Assembly (NCBI RefSeq): GCF_026625565.1
Contig: NZ_CP112998.1
Coordinates: 6,670,501-6,734,500 of the forward strand
Direction: 5' to 3'
DNA from: Dyadobacter pollutisoli
GTDB lineage: Bacteria > Bacteroidota > Bacteroidia > Cytophagales > Spirosomataceae
Length of the DNA stretch: 64,000 nucleotides
Shown: positions 26,160-34,934 of the stretch, one piece after another
Layout: every line of letters begins with the position of its first letter
Position numbering within the stretch: position 1 is the first letter of the stretch
Notes under the pieces: generated by a model
The model's database searches: none
Told to the model about the DNA's origin: nothing
What the model saw: only the letters and a program-made list of their open reading frames with translations
Translations under genes and position numbers: made by a program

Positions 26160-26897
26160 ATGATCAGGCAACACTTCATTTGCTTTCTAATGCTCATTTC
26201 GGGTTTTGCTTCTGCGCAAGATCCTGACAAGGGCCTCGAAACAAACAATCTCATTATCGAGAAAGTTAAAAGCCATGTTTTCAGGCACGTTAGCTATTTC
26301 AAATCAGAAACTTACGGCCGGGTGCCTTGCAATGGAATGATCGTTTTTGATAAAGGGGAAGCGATTATTTTTGACACCCCCGTCGACGATTCCACTTCGG
26401 CTGCGGTGATCGATTGGGTCGAAAATACCTTAAAATGCAAAGTGAAGGCGGTTATCGCTACGCACTTTCATGAAGATTGCGTTGCCGGTTTGAATGCATT
26501 CCACAAGCGTGGGATACTTTCCTATGCAACCAATAAAACGATCGCATCTGCTGCAAATGCGAAATTTCCGGTCCCACAGAAAGGCTTTAATGATCTGCTA
26601 GAACTGAAAGTGGGCGAGCGGAAAGTGATTGCGGAATTCAATGGTGAAGGTCATACGCGTGACAATGTCATTGGCTATTTCCCAAGCGAGAAGGCAATGT
26701 TTGGCGGCTGTCTGATCAAAGAATTGAATGCGACAAAAGGGAATCTGGCTGATGCTAATGTCAACGCCTGGACGGCGACGGTCTCCAAAATAAAATCAAA
26801 ATATCCCGACACGCAAGTTGTCATTCCTGGGCACGGAAAGATTGGGAATACTTCATTGCTCGATTATACGATTGCGTTGTTTGAGGTGAAGAAATAA
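26160..26897 (+). CDS. Subclass B1 metallo-beta-lactamase
   Basis: 245 residues with a signal peptide (1-19). The full B1 zinc set is present: H102, H104 and D106 in HFHEDC, H165 in GEGHTRDN, C184 in FGGCLIK, and H225 in PGHG. The Zn2 site (D, C, H) is what separates B1 from the B3 and non-lactamase families. B1 enzymes of the Bacteroidota are periplasmic and hydrolyse penicillins, cephalosporins and carbapenems. Here it is chromosomal, with no mobile element beside it, so probably intrinsic. The activity range is not known from sequence. Confidence 0.88.
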   Translation: MIRQHFICFLMLISGFASAQDPDKGLETNNLIIEKVKSHVFRHVSYFKSETYGRVPCNGMIVFDKGEAIIFDTPVDDSTSAAVIDWVENTLKCKVKAVIATHFHEDCVAGLNAFHKRGILSYATNKTIASAANAKFPVPQKGFNDLLELKVGERKVIAEFNGEGHTRDNVIGYFPSEKAMFGGCLIKELNATKGNLADANVNAWTATVSKIKSKYPDTQVVIPGHGKIGNTSLLDYTIALFEVKK

Positions 26898-26903
26898 ATG
26901 CAA

Positions 26904-27047
26904 GACTAGTACGAAGGTTTCCTTCGTGCCGGATATTCGCAGGCCTCCGGCCGGTCATTTAAGCAATAATGTTACTGCTTGTGTGACCGGCCGGAGGCCT
27001 GCGAATAGTTTGTCCGAAGCATTAGCTTCGAACTAGTCCGTTTTTTT
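26904..27047. repeat. Cloverleaf-shaped palindromic element / terminator
   Basis: The outer stem GACTAGT/ACTAGTC (26904-26910 with 27032-27038) encloses three hairpins. They are ACGAAGG-TTT-CCTTCGT (26911-26927), a perfect 23-bp stem (26935-26957 with 26984-27006), and CGAAGC-ATTA-GCTTCG (27015-27030). A T run follows at 27041-27047. It sits between the convergent lactamase and ThuA genes and could end transcription both ways. Confidence 0.8.
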
Positions 27048-27792
27048 ACTTCAAACCCTTCCCGGTAGCAGCCCAATAAATCCCGCCGTACAAATGGTCC
27101 AGGAACGATTGGTCAGAATAAACCAGTCCAATGTGTCCTAATCCCGTATAAAATGCGCGGCCGCCGTCGTAGTTGTGATACCAGGCCATTGGGTGTTCCG
27201 CCCCCATGCCAGTGCCCTGGCTGGTTTTCGGATCGTATGATTTTTCGTCCAATGTGATCAGGATTTTCAGGTCGTCGGCATTGTATGGTTTTTTGTATTC
27301 GTACCATTCATCCGTCCAAAGCAAACGTTTTGGGAAACGCTCCAAGCCCGGGAAGTTGCTGTCTTTCACGTCCAGAAATGCTGTTTGCTGTGCAGGGTGG
27401 GTTTTGAAATACATACCAACCATTTTGCCATACCAGGCCCAATCATATTCCGTATCCGCGGCCGAGTGGATCCCTACCCAGCCTTTTCCACTTTTAATGT
27501 ATTTTTCAAATGCCGCTTGTTGTGCGTCATTCAGGATATCGCCGGTTGTATTCAGGAAAATTACTACCTGATAGTTCGCCAGACTTTTCTCATTAAAAAC
27601 GTCTGCATTCTCCTGCCAGTCAACTGAAAAATTATGTCTCGAGGCCAGGTTCCTGATGCCCGCCACACCTTCATGAATAGAAACGTGGTGAAAGCCAGCG
27701 GTTTTAGTGAATAGCAACGCTTTGAACTGCTGGGCCTGAGCAGTAATAACACTTCCGACAATGAGTGAAAGCGTCAATAATTTTTTGAACAT
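27046..27792 (-). CDS. ThuA-domain protein (trehalose-utilisation type)
   Basis: 248 residues with a signal peptide (1-20) and one ThuA domain, a class I glutamine-amidotransferase-like fold. Characteristic segments are LLFTKTAGFHHVSIHEG, GKGWVGIHSAADTEYDW and HPMAWYHNYDGGRAFYTGLGH. Secreted ThuA proteins in Bacteroidota accompany sugar-oxidising and PVC-type cytochrome systems; their chemistry is not settled. A TAnnTTTG box (minus strand, 27861-27854) lies 62 bp upstream, just past the stop of the BNR gene. Confidence 0.88.
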   Translation of the reverse strand: MFKKLLTLSLIVGSVITAQAQQFKALLFTKTAGFHHVSIHEGVAGIRNLASRHNFSVDWQENADVFNEKSLANYQVVIFLNTTGDILNDAQQAAFEKYIKSGKGWVGIHSAADTEYDWAWYGKMVGMYFKTHPAQQTAFLDVKDSNFPGLERFPKRLLWTDEWYEYKKPYNADDLKILITLDEKSYDPKTSQGTGMGAEHPMAWYHNYDGGRAFYTGLGHIGLVYSDQSFLDHLYGGIYWAATGKGLK

Positions 27793-27867
27793 AATGGTAT
27801 AGGATTCGTTTTGTGTACTTGACTTTGATTTAATATTAAAACATAAAACCGATCAAATATACTTCCG

Positions 27868-29175
27868 TCACTTCACCAAAACCTTCCACAAAATACCAGT
27901 ATCATAATCTGTGTAATGCACGTACTTCTTATTCTGCATCCACAACAATACATTCGTGTCGCTCTTCTTTTTATACCTTGGAATTACCGGCCGCACATTG
28001 TCGAGGGTGGAATTTCGGGTAATGGGAGTGATTTTCCAGTTTTTGCCAAGGTCTTTCGTTTCGGCTTTTGAAATTTCAAATACATTGTTGATCTCGTGCG
28101 AAAAGTATACGACCGACGGATCAAGCGGATCAATCGTGAGACCACCGGAATAGTTTTCTTCGCGTTCTTCTTTACCTTCCGGAGTTTGTGGAAACCATTT
28201 TCCGGAGTCGATCAAATGGTGGTCGTTCCACTTTTTTCCATCATAAACAGCATAAAAATATTGGTGCTTTTCACTGGTAGGGTAACGCGTATAGGCGACC
28301 ACCGGTTGTCCTTTTTGATTGATGACAATGTCGAAAATCCACGCCCGGCCAGTTTCGGGGGTAGCTTTGTAAATAACTGATGCATCGCCGGGATTGAATG
28401 GAAGGTGATCCACATCAGTAATCTTCGAGCCGTCTGCCCGCCAGAAAGCGTCTTTTTCATAATAACAATAATAAACAGAATTGAGCGGCTCGTTTCGTGG
28501 ATGTCCGTCAGTAAAGATCAAATGAACTTTCGATTTACCGTCCGAAAAATACTTCACATACGGTCTGTTATTAATGTCGAGCTCTTTGGACGTGATCACG
28601 ACCTTCGGGTCCGACCACGTTTTACCATTATCAGTTGATGTAATGAAATTGGGTTTAAATCCTATCCAGCGACCAAAACTGTAAATTTTGTTGTTCTCCG
28701 CGCTCAGCACGAACGGGTTAGCATAGGTATAAGTCTCTCGTTTAAACTTTTGGAGGAGCTCAGCCGTCTGTGGTTTGAAAACAATTGAGTCTGAAAAAGT
28801 AGTAATGTCGTTTTTATCCGAAGTCGTGTTTTGAATCACGCCCATGCCATTTTTGCCACCGCCGTGCCAGGTATATTGGGTCAAAATCCGCTGATCGGGT
28901 AGTTCCAGAAATGCGGGATTGTCGTGGTCGTCTACTTCCAGTTTAGTATATAGCCTCTTTTCCTCGACTTTGCCACTTTGCGGATTGAGTGAAGCGGCAA
29001 TGATGTCGCCGGTTTTGGTTACCCAGCCCGTTACGACATGTCCATCTTTGGTATAAATCGCCCTCGGGTCGCTGAACCAGCACCAGGCGCCGTCGGACGT
29101 GAGGGTAGCTGGCGTTTGGGCGATAACATTTGAAGCAAAGCATAAAAACAAGAAAACATAGAATGAGAGCCGCAT
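27868..29175 (-). CDS. BNR repeat (BNR_4) secreted protein
   Basis: 435 residues from the ATG at 29175, which gives a clean signal peptide (FYVFLFLCFASNVIAQ). The rest is a BNR_4-type beta-propeller, beginning DGAWCWFSDPRAIY and containing repeated Asp-box-like elements such as STDNGKTWSDP and the later DLGKNWKI. Relatives are sialidase-like or polysaccharide-lyase-like enzymes acting on glycans in the periplasm or outside. It is next to ThuA on the same strand. The substrate is unknown. Confidence 0.8.
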   Translation of the reverse strand: MRLSFYVFLFLCFASNVIAQTPATLTSDGAWCWFSDPRAIYTKDGHVVTGWVTKTGDIIAASLNPQSGKVEEKRLYTKLEVDDHDNPAFLELPDQRILTQYTWHGGGKNGMGVIQNTTSDKNDITTFSDSIVFKPQTAELLQKFKRETYTYANPFVLSAENNKIYSFGRWIGFKPNFITSTDNGKTWSDPKVVITSKELDINNRPYVKYFSDGKSKVHLIFTDGHPRNEPLNSVYYCYYEKDAFWRADGSKITDVDHLPFNPGDASVIYKATPETGRAWIFDIVINQKGQPVVAYTRYPTSEKHQYFYAVYDGKKWNDHHLIDSGKWFPQTPEGKEEREENYSGGLTIDPLDPSVVYFSHEINNVFEISKAETKDLGKNWKITPITRNSTLDNVRPVIPRYKKKSDTNVLLWMQNKKYVHYTDYDTGILWKVLVK

Positions 29176-29207
29176 AGGTCGTTGGGTTAGGATTTGTTCT
29201 AAATATA

Positions 29208-29585
29208 CTAGCAGGTGACTTCTAATGCTGTATTTCTTTTCATATCCCTGAATGCCCACTCGGCCATGGCATTAATTACCTTCTCTAATTCGCTGCCCGC
29301 CTCGGTCAACGTGTAAGTGACGAAAGGAGGTACGACCGGTTTGGCCTCGCGGATGAGCAGATTATCGCTTTCCAGTTGTTTCAAATGCTGGATCAGCATC
29401 TTTTCGGTGATATGTGGCATTGCCTTCTTGATTTCCGAGTAACGTTTGCTTCCCGATAGCAAATGAAACAAGATGATCGGTTTCCAATGTCCGCCGATTT
29501 TATTCATCACATAGGTCACCGGACATTCCTGCATGACAATCTCGCGATTGCTATTGTAAGTCGAGTTTTCTTTGATCTTTGTCAT
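29208..29585 (-). CDS. HxlR-family transcriptional regulator
   Basis: 125 residues with the HxlR winged helix (about 20-110). It includes the conserved Cys in QECPVTYVMNKIGGHWKPI, which in YodB/HypR-type members senses quinones and other electrophiles. It is divergent from an NmrA-like oxidoreductase across 80 bp that carry a TACTT-N6-AAGTA inverted repeat, so it most likely represses that gene and releases on thiol stress (inference from family). Confidence 0.88.
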   Translation of the reverse strand: MTKIKENSTYNSNREIVMQECPVTYVMNKIGGHWKPIILFHLLSGSKRYSEIKKAMPHITEKMLIQHLKQLESDNLLIREAKPVVPPFVTYTLTEAGSELEKVINAMAEWAFRDMKRNTALEVTC

Positions 29586-29600
29586 GATACATACTCTGGG

Positions 29601-29639
29601 GTAAGTACTTGTCTAAAAGTAAGTACAAATATAGCTTTG
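29601..29639 (+). promoter_or_regulatory. Promoter and HxlR-like operator
   Basis: The inverted repeat TACTT-N6-AAGTA (29606-29621) and direct repeats GTAAGTAC (29601-29608, 29619-29626) overlap the -33 TTG (29609-29611) of a promoter whose -7 box is TAGCTTTG (29632-29639). The TACTT/AAGTA half-sites resemble those of YodB-type HxlR regulators. The geometry suggests repression of the oxidoreductase gene starting at 29666. Confidence 0.6.
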
Positions 29640-29665
29640 TACCCAACAAAAAACAACTAACAATT

Positions 29666-30553
29666 ATGAAATATATCATCACAGGATCATTGGGAAATAT
29701 CAGCTTACCCGTGATCAAGAATTTGGTAAATGACGGACATGACGTAACCGTAATCAGCAGCAGTGCTGACAAAAAATCGGAAATTGAAGCTCTTGATGCA
29801 CATGCGGCCATTGGCTCGGTAGAGGACGTACCATTTTTGAAAGATACATTCAAGAATGCGGACATCGCCTATTTAATGATCCCAAGCAGCTTTGCGATCG
29901 AAAACTATGAGCTGTTCCAGTTACAGGTAGCCGACCATTACATTGAAGCATTGACTGGAAGCAGCATCAAATATGTGGTGCTTCTGAGCAGCATCGGGGC
30001 ACATTTGCGCCAGGGTGCCGGCCCTATCGACGCTCTGGGTTATTTAGAAGAGAAACTATTGAGCTTGCCAGGTATACAATCCAATTTCCTGCGCCCATCC
30101 TATTTCTTCAACAACCTGTTCAGCCAGGCCGGATTGATCGAACATGCTGGCATTGCCGGAAGTAATTTTGGAGACAGCGACGAAAAGCTGGTTTTGACAG
30201 ATACTGATGATATCGCGGCGGTCGCGACAGAGGCATTGCTAAACCGCCCAGCTGAAAACAAGATCACCTACATTGCCAGCGACGAGCGCCATCCGAGTGA
30301 AATCGCAACCATTCTTGGTAAAGCTGTTGGAAAAGAAAACATTCCCTGGATTCCGTTTACCGACGAGCAGGCGCTGGAAGGAATGCGTGGTGCGGGGTTG
30401 AATGAGAGCTTTGCGGGACTATATGTGGAGATGGGCCAGGCGCTGCGCAATGGGACAATGCAGGAAGATTACTGGAAAAATCGTCCGGTTCTTGGAAATT
30501 ATAAGCTGGAAGACTTTGCGAAAAAATTCGCAGCCGTTTATGAAAACGCGTGA
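29666..30553 (+). CDS. NmrA-like NAD(P)-binding oxidoreductase
   Basis: 295 residues from the ATG at 29666, where the Rossmann fold begins (MKYIITGSLGNISLPVI, giving the GxxGxxG-like site GSLGNIS). An upstream start would add 19 Lys-rich residues before the fold. Length and later segments (YVVLLSSIGAHL, FLRPSYFFNN) match the NmrA/QOR2-type atypical SDRs that reduce quinones or sense NADP. It is controlled, by position, by the divergent HxlR regulator. Confidence 0.87.
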   Translation: MKYIITGSLGNISLPVIKNLVNDGHDVTVISSSADKKSEIEALDAHAAIGSVEDVPFLKDTFKNADIAYLMIPSSFAIENYELFQLQVADHYIEALTGSSIKYVVLLSSIGAHLRQGAGPIDALGYLEEKLLSLPGIQSNFLRPSYFFNNLFSQAGLIEHAGIAGSNFGDSDEKLVLTDTDDIAAVATEALLNRPAENKITYIASDERHPSEIATILGKAVGKENIPWIPFTDEQALEGMRGAGLNESFAGLYVEMGQALRNGTMQEDYWKNRPVLGNYKLEDFAKKFAAVYENA

Positions 30554-30684
30554 TCAGTATTTTTAATCAAGTGGTAGATTTTCCCAATGTTAAGTTTTGG
30601 GGAAATCTATCATAATGTATTTGCGGTTACATATTTGCTTTATAACTTCGGGCTGGTTCATTTCCGTTCACAAAGACCAGCCTT

Positions 30685-31281
30685 ATGAAAAATAAATACG
30701 TTTCCATTGCATTGCTCCTGGCAGCAGGTTCTATCATGTTTCAATGTAAAACTAAAAAGGACATTGAACCGGAAATTGGGATTGAAACACCCGAAAAGAT
30801 CGATTTCGACAAAGCCGCTGTCCTGTTAATGGACACGGTCACCAAGGATTTGAACGGACGCTGGAACCTTGCTAAGGTTGAATATGATATCAAATATCCA
30901 AACCCGACAGGCTCTGTAACCAAGGATACCACCTTCGCCGACTTTGCCGTCCTGGACATCAAATCAGTTTCAAGGCAGGAAAGTGCGAGATATCCGGTAG
31001 TTAAGGGTGAGGTGCTTTTCCAGGGAAGAACATATCCGGTGCAGTTCCGGCTTTTATCCAATGCTGGAAGGCTGGTAGATAAAAAAGGCCCTCAGGCGTT
31101 TATGTTATTCGAATATGCATTTCCCGCCGGTACAATTATTTGGGAAAAAGAAGACCTTTTCTTCCGCGATTCAGGTTTGGTAGGAGAAAATTATTCCATT
31201 GAGCTCGATCCTAAAAGCAGAAAAATGATCTGGAAAGGACTTAACCGGGATATTAAGGAAATTACAATGCAGAAATTATAA
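30685..31281 (+). CDS. Hypothetical lipoprotein
   Basis: 198 residues with a lipobox near IMFQC (residues 18-22). The mature part is strand-rich (NGRWNLAKVEYDIKY, GEVLFQGRTYPVQFRLL) and may be a single beta-sandwich or lipocalin-like domain, but I do not recognise the family. It is monocistronic and followed by a hairpin shared with the convergent cytochrome gene. Confidence 0.6.
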   Translation: MKNKYVSIALLLAAGSIMFQCKTKKDIEPEIGIETPEKIDFDKAAVLLMDTVTKDLNGRWNLAKVEYDIKYPNPTGSVTKDTTFADFAVLDIKSVSRQESARYPVVKGEVLFQGRTYPVQFRLLSNAGRLVDKKGPQAFMLFEYAFPAGTIIWEKEDLFFRDSGLVGENYSIELDPKSRKMIWKGLNRDIKEITMQKL

Positions 31282-31314
31282 AACGAGAAAGGGCCCAGCA
31301 TGCAACTGTTAGTT

Positions 31315-31347
31315 AGACTTGGCAAGTCTTAAAGACTTACCAAGTCT
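31315..31347. terminator. Nested hairpin between convergent genes
   Basis: AGACTTGG (31315-31322) pairs with CCAAGTCT at the far end. Inside it, AAGTCTT-A-AAGACTT forms a second perfect 7-bp stem. It lies between the lipoprotein (plus) and the PVC-type cytochrome (minus) and probably ends both transcripts. Confidence 0.65.
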
Positions 31348-31355
31348 TGTGCTCC

Positions 31356-34300
31356 TTATTTCCCCATCTTCAACCTCGTCTGCGCGCCGCCTGCTGCATC
31401 TTTCAGCTCCACTTTTAAACCGCCGGCCTTCACAACACTTTTGTCAACCAAAAGCGTAATGCTGTGAATTCCTTGCGAAAGATCGGTGGTAATAGTTCCG
31501 TCGGCTATTTTCAAAGTCTTTGAATCCGTGTAGGCGGTTATTCCGTCAGAAGCATTCAGGCCAAGCGAGACGTTTCCTTTTGTTAATACCTCAATATCAA
31601 ATCGCAAAACGTTATACCGCTTGCCGGACACAGCAGTAATCTCGGGCAATTCATTTAATGGAAGCTCACCCGAAACTTTACTGTAAACAGATTGCCAAGT
31701 CACTTTCGATTTGTCCTTTCTCGTAACCACCAGCACGTCAGGCTTCGTCTTGAAAGTGAGCGCAATATCGGTCGGAGTCGTTTCCCAGCGTCTCACAAAC
31801 CGCGTATTAGAAACGCGGTAATCTCCCGATTCACCCAATTTTGTCAAAAAACCGACCAAATTAATGAACTCAGTTTGATCCAGACTAGCGGTCAGTCCCG
31901 GAGGCATTAGCGAGCCCGGTACTTTTTCCATGACCTGTACCTGACTTTTTGGGATGGAAACCTCTTTGCCCGTCACATCGCGGATAACCACGTCCGATGC
32001 ACCGTCGGAAGCCAGGTAGCCCAACATTTCTGAGCCATCTTTTTTCACAACCCGTTTCAAATCATACCCTTCCTTGATAGAAGCGCTTGGGTACAGCAGC
32101 GACTTGATAATGGTTTCAGCAGGAGAGCTTGTTCCCAAGCTGCTCAGATCAGGGCCGATCAGCCCGCCTGCTCCGCCTATCGCGTGGCAAGTCGTGCAGC
32201 TGGATTCTGCCTTCCGGAAAATCAGTTCGCCTTTGGCAGGATCACCTTTTTCAGCTACCAATTTGGCCAGACTGGCAATTTGCTGATCGCTCAGGTCCTG
32301 AGGCATTTTTTGAGTCGGTAATGATCCGCCGGAAGCTTCCAATGCACTGACAAGAATTTTCATTTCATCAATGTTCTGTCTAGTCCAGCCCGCACGGGAA
32401 CGAACTAGTTGTCTACCGGTTTTGGCGGCTGCTTCCGGGATCTTTTTCGCGGCAATGGCTTCACCCAATGCAGCTGCACCTGGATTGGTAGCTATAAATG
32501 CGACAAAAAGCTCAGCCAGATCGGTTCCTGTGGGCAATGTACGTATCAGCTCGGTAGCGATGCCTGCTGCGGCTTTTGGATCAACAGCTGCCAGTTGAGC
32601 AGCGGCGATCACCCGTACTTCCGGTGTGTTTTTCGCGCTAGTGAGGTCTGTCATTAATTTCTGTGCTTTCGCTTTGTCAACTGCTGCCAAAGCTCCCAAT
32701 GCGGCTTTTTTAGTCTCCGGTGTTCCGGTTTGAATCAGGTCTGTAAGTTTTGCATTCAACTGATCGAGCTTCCACAAACCTGCCAAACGGATCGCGACGA
32801 GGCTTACTGCCTCATCATCGCTGTCTATAAATGTGGCAATGCGTTCAGGGTTCTGGTCTGGCTTTACATTTCGCTGCCGGGCTGCATTTTCCAGCGCCGC
32901 GAGCTGCGCAGCTGTATTTTTATCCTTGTTTTGAAGTGTCAGATCCAGTAACATACTTAGATCAGCAGGCTTACCCGTGGCCGCGATAGAGGTGAGCACG
33001 TCGCTTTGGTAATCATCAGGAACCTGGCCTTTTTGATACAATTGCACCAATAATGTGGCCGCATCGGCACCTGTCGCCGACTTCAATGCATAGGCCGTCT
33101 TTTTGGCGTCGCCCAGAAATTCAGGTTCTGATTTCACTTTTGCAAGCCAAACCGGTTCCAGTTCGCGGATGGTTTGCCACAATGCAAAATCCAGAAATTC
33201 GTCCATTTGAGCGTCCAATGCCAGTAATGCGGTTTTGGCCGCAGCTGCCGTCTTGGTTTTTCTCAATGCGATCACCGCTTCGAGCCTTACCTGGGCATGT
33301 TCGTCTTTTACAGCCTTTGCTAGCAAGGCAGGTACATTCGCAATTTTGGGATACCATAATTCCAGCGCACGCAATGCAGCAGCACGGGCATTATGACTTT
33401 TTGCATTCAAAAGATTTAAAAGAATCGGCTCATTAACCGTTTCCATTGTTTGGTACACCCATAATGCTTCGAGCAGATTGTGTTCGTAATTTGTATCATT
33501 CTTATCCAAAGCCGCTACCCATTTTTGCAAGGCGGGGATTACTTCTTTGGCTCCTTTCGACTTCAAAACCTGCTTGGCTTGCAGCCGTGTCCATTCTTCG
33601 GGCAGTTTTAATGATTCTAACAATTCCGGCGTCGTAGCTTTGGCTAGTTGTGGTTTCTTAATTAATGGACGGTTTTTGGCAACTATCCGCCAGATCCGGC
33701 CGTGCTGCTGATCACGGCGCGGATCGTAAAAATCAACTTCGCCATGCTGAATGATCGGATTGTACCAGTCGGCCACGTAAATCGCGCCGTCGGGGCCAAC
33801 ATTAATATCCACCGGGCGGAATGCTACATTGTCCGTCCACATCAGGTCGTCGGCCTGCTTGGAAGCGTAACCGGCACCTTGTTCTTCGAGCTTGAAACTG
33901 TTGATCCGGTTGGCGCGGAAGTCGTTGGTAATCATTCTTCCCTGCCATGCATCCGGCAAATGTTTACCCGAAACCACATCCAAACCACTATGTTTTGGCT
34001 GACCAGGATTCAGGCCCCGCATAATGCGTGCGGCGCCCGGCGCAGTCACGAATGTTGCGCCCGGAAAGCCGTAATTGATACCTTCTCCACCTGCACCGTC
34101 GGTCAGGAAGGATTGTCCCCAGCGGTCAAACTGCAAGCCCCAGGGATTCACAAGTCCTTTCAGGTACACTTCCATATCCAGGTTGCGGGTGTTGAGCGCC
34201 CAGGTACCGCCGCCTTCGAGACGCTTGACGCCGAATGGCGTTTCTACGTGGCTGTAAATGTAAATGGACTGGTTGAAGTACATTCTTCCCTCAGGTCCCC

Positions 34301-34820
34301 AGCGGAATGTGTGGATCAAATGGTGGGTGTCACCTGTTCCAAAGCCATTGAGTACCCGGCGTTTCTTGTCTGCTTTTCCATCGCCATCGGTATCGGAGAA
34401 ATGCAGGATTTCAGTGGAATTGGCAACATATACGCCTCCGTCACCGGGCAAGATGCCGGTCGGCTGAATCAGCCCTTCTGCAAAAATGGTCGACTTATCA
34501 GCCTTACCATCGCCGTCGGTATCTTCGAGGACAAAAATCTTGTCATTGGCCGATTCGCCGGTTTTCAAATGTGGATAAACCGTACTGCTCACTACCCAAA
34601 GACGCCCTTCCGCGTCCCAGTTCATCTGGATCGGTTTGGCGACCATGGGGTCGGAGGCGAAAAGTGTTACTTCAAAACCTTCCGCGACTTTGAATGAGGC
34701 GAGTTCCTTTTGAACATCAGGATCCGGATCTTCTTTTACGTTCTGTGTCTTGTTTGAAGAGGTTGACAGCAGTATAATGGGCAGGAGCAATGCTCCGTAT
34801 AGTAGCTTGGTTGCTTTCAT
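31356..34820 (-). CDS. PVC-type cytochrome c / dehydrogenase-like protein
   Basis: 1154 residues with an N-terminal signal segment. In order it has a six-bladed glucose/sorbosone-dehydrogenase-like propeller (about 35-400, with VFVLEDTDGDGKADK and GPDGAIYVADW), a HEAT-like helical repeat region (about 400-800), and a cytochrome c domain with CTTCH (about 874-878). The C-terminal beta domain (about 1030-1154) is probably carbohydrate-binding. This architecture is common in Planctomycetes and Bacteroidota and is thought to oxidise sugars or polyols in the periplasm with electrons passing to the haem. It stands alone on the minus strand; nearby ThuA, SGNH and MFS genes fit a carbohydrate-use theme. 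Confidence 0.87.
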   Translation of the reverse strand: MKATKLLYGALLLPIILLSTSSNKTQNVKEDPDPDVQKELASFKVAEGFEVTLFASDPMVAKPIQMNWDAEGRLWVVSSTVYPHLKTGESANDKIFVLEDTDGDGKADKSTIFAEGLIQPTGILPGDGGVYVANSTEILHFSDTDGDGKADKKRRVLNGFGTGDTHHLIHTFRWGPEGRMYFNQSIYIYSHVETPFGVKRLEGGGTWALNTRNLDMEVYLKGLVNPWGLQFDRWGQSFLTDGAGGEGINYGFPGATFVTAPGAARIMRGLNPGQPKHSGLDVVSGKHLPDAWQGRMITNDFRANRINSFKLEEQGAGYASKQADDLMWTDNVAFRPVDINVGPDGAIYVADWYNPIIQHGEVDFYDPRRDQQHGRIWRIVAKNRPLIKKPQLAKATTPELLESLKLPEEWTRLQAKQVLKSKGAKEVIPALQKWVAALDKNDTNYEHNLLEALWVYQTMETVNEPILLNLLNAKSHNARAAALRALELWYPKIANVPALLAKAVKDEHAQVRLEAVIALRKTKTAAAAKTALLALDAQMDEFLDFALWQTIRELEPVWLAKVKSEPEFLGDAKKTAYALKSATGADAATLLVQLYQKGQVPDDYQSDVLTSIAATGKPADLSMLLDLTLQNKDKNTAAQLAALENAARQRNVKPDQNPERIATFIDSDDEAVSLVAIRLAGLWKLDQLNAKLTDLIQTGTPETKKAALGALAAVDKAKAQKLMTDLTSAKNTPEVRVIAAAQLAAVDPKAAAGIATELIRTLPTGTDLAELFVAFIATNPGAAALGEAIAAKKIPEAAAKTGRQLVRSRAGWTRQNIDEMKILVSALEASGGSLPTQKMPQDLSDQQIASLAKLVAEKGDPAKGELIFRKAESSCTTCHAIGGAGGLIGPDLSSLGTSSPAETIIKSLLYPSASIKEGYDLKRVVKKDGSEMLGYLASDGASDVVIRDVTGKEVSIPKSQVQVMEKVPGSLMPPGLTASLDQTEFINLVGFLTKLGESGDYRVSNTRFVRRWETTPTDIALTFKTKPDVLVVTRKDKSKVTWQSVYSKVSGELPLNELPEITAVSGKRYNVLRFDIEVLTKGNVSLGLNASDGITAYTDSKTLKIADGTITTDLSQGIHSITLLVDKSVVKAGGLKVELKDAAGGAQTRLKMGK

Positions 34821-34826
34821 GTTGGG

Positions 34827-34931
34827 CTTTCGGCGGTCGGCAATCGGCTATCGATTGCATTACGCCGTTTGGGTTTAAGTATTTTTGATATTCTCAGCAT
34901 TCTGCCGATGTCTGACTGCCGACGGCCGAAG
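34827..34931. repeat. Imperfect inverted repeat between cytochrome and SGNH genes
   Basis: The left arm at 34827-34854 (with TCGGCGGTCGGCAATCGGC) and the right arm at 34902-34931 (with TGACTGCCGACGGCCGAAG) are imperfect reverse complements of about 28 bp, separated by 47 bp. CGGC-rich repeats of this kind recur between genes in many Bacteroidota genomes. Confidence 0.6.
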
Positions 34932-34934
34932 TTT

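Noticed and set aside
26904..27047. tRNA or tRNA-like gene
   Set aside because: The cloverleaf shape is larger than a tRNA, lacks T-loop and anticodon-loop signatures, and has a 23-bp arm.
33702..34697. 331-codon plus-strand open frame
   Set aside because: It lies wholly inside the minus-strand PVC-type cytochrome gene, whose protein has clear domains; the plus frame has no recognisable domain and is a shadow.
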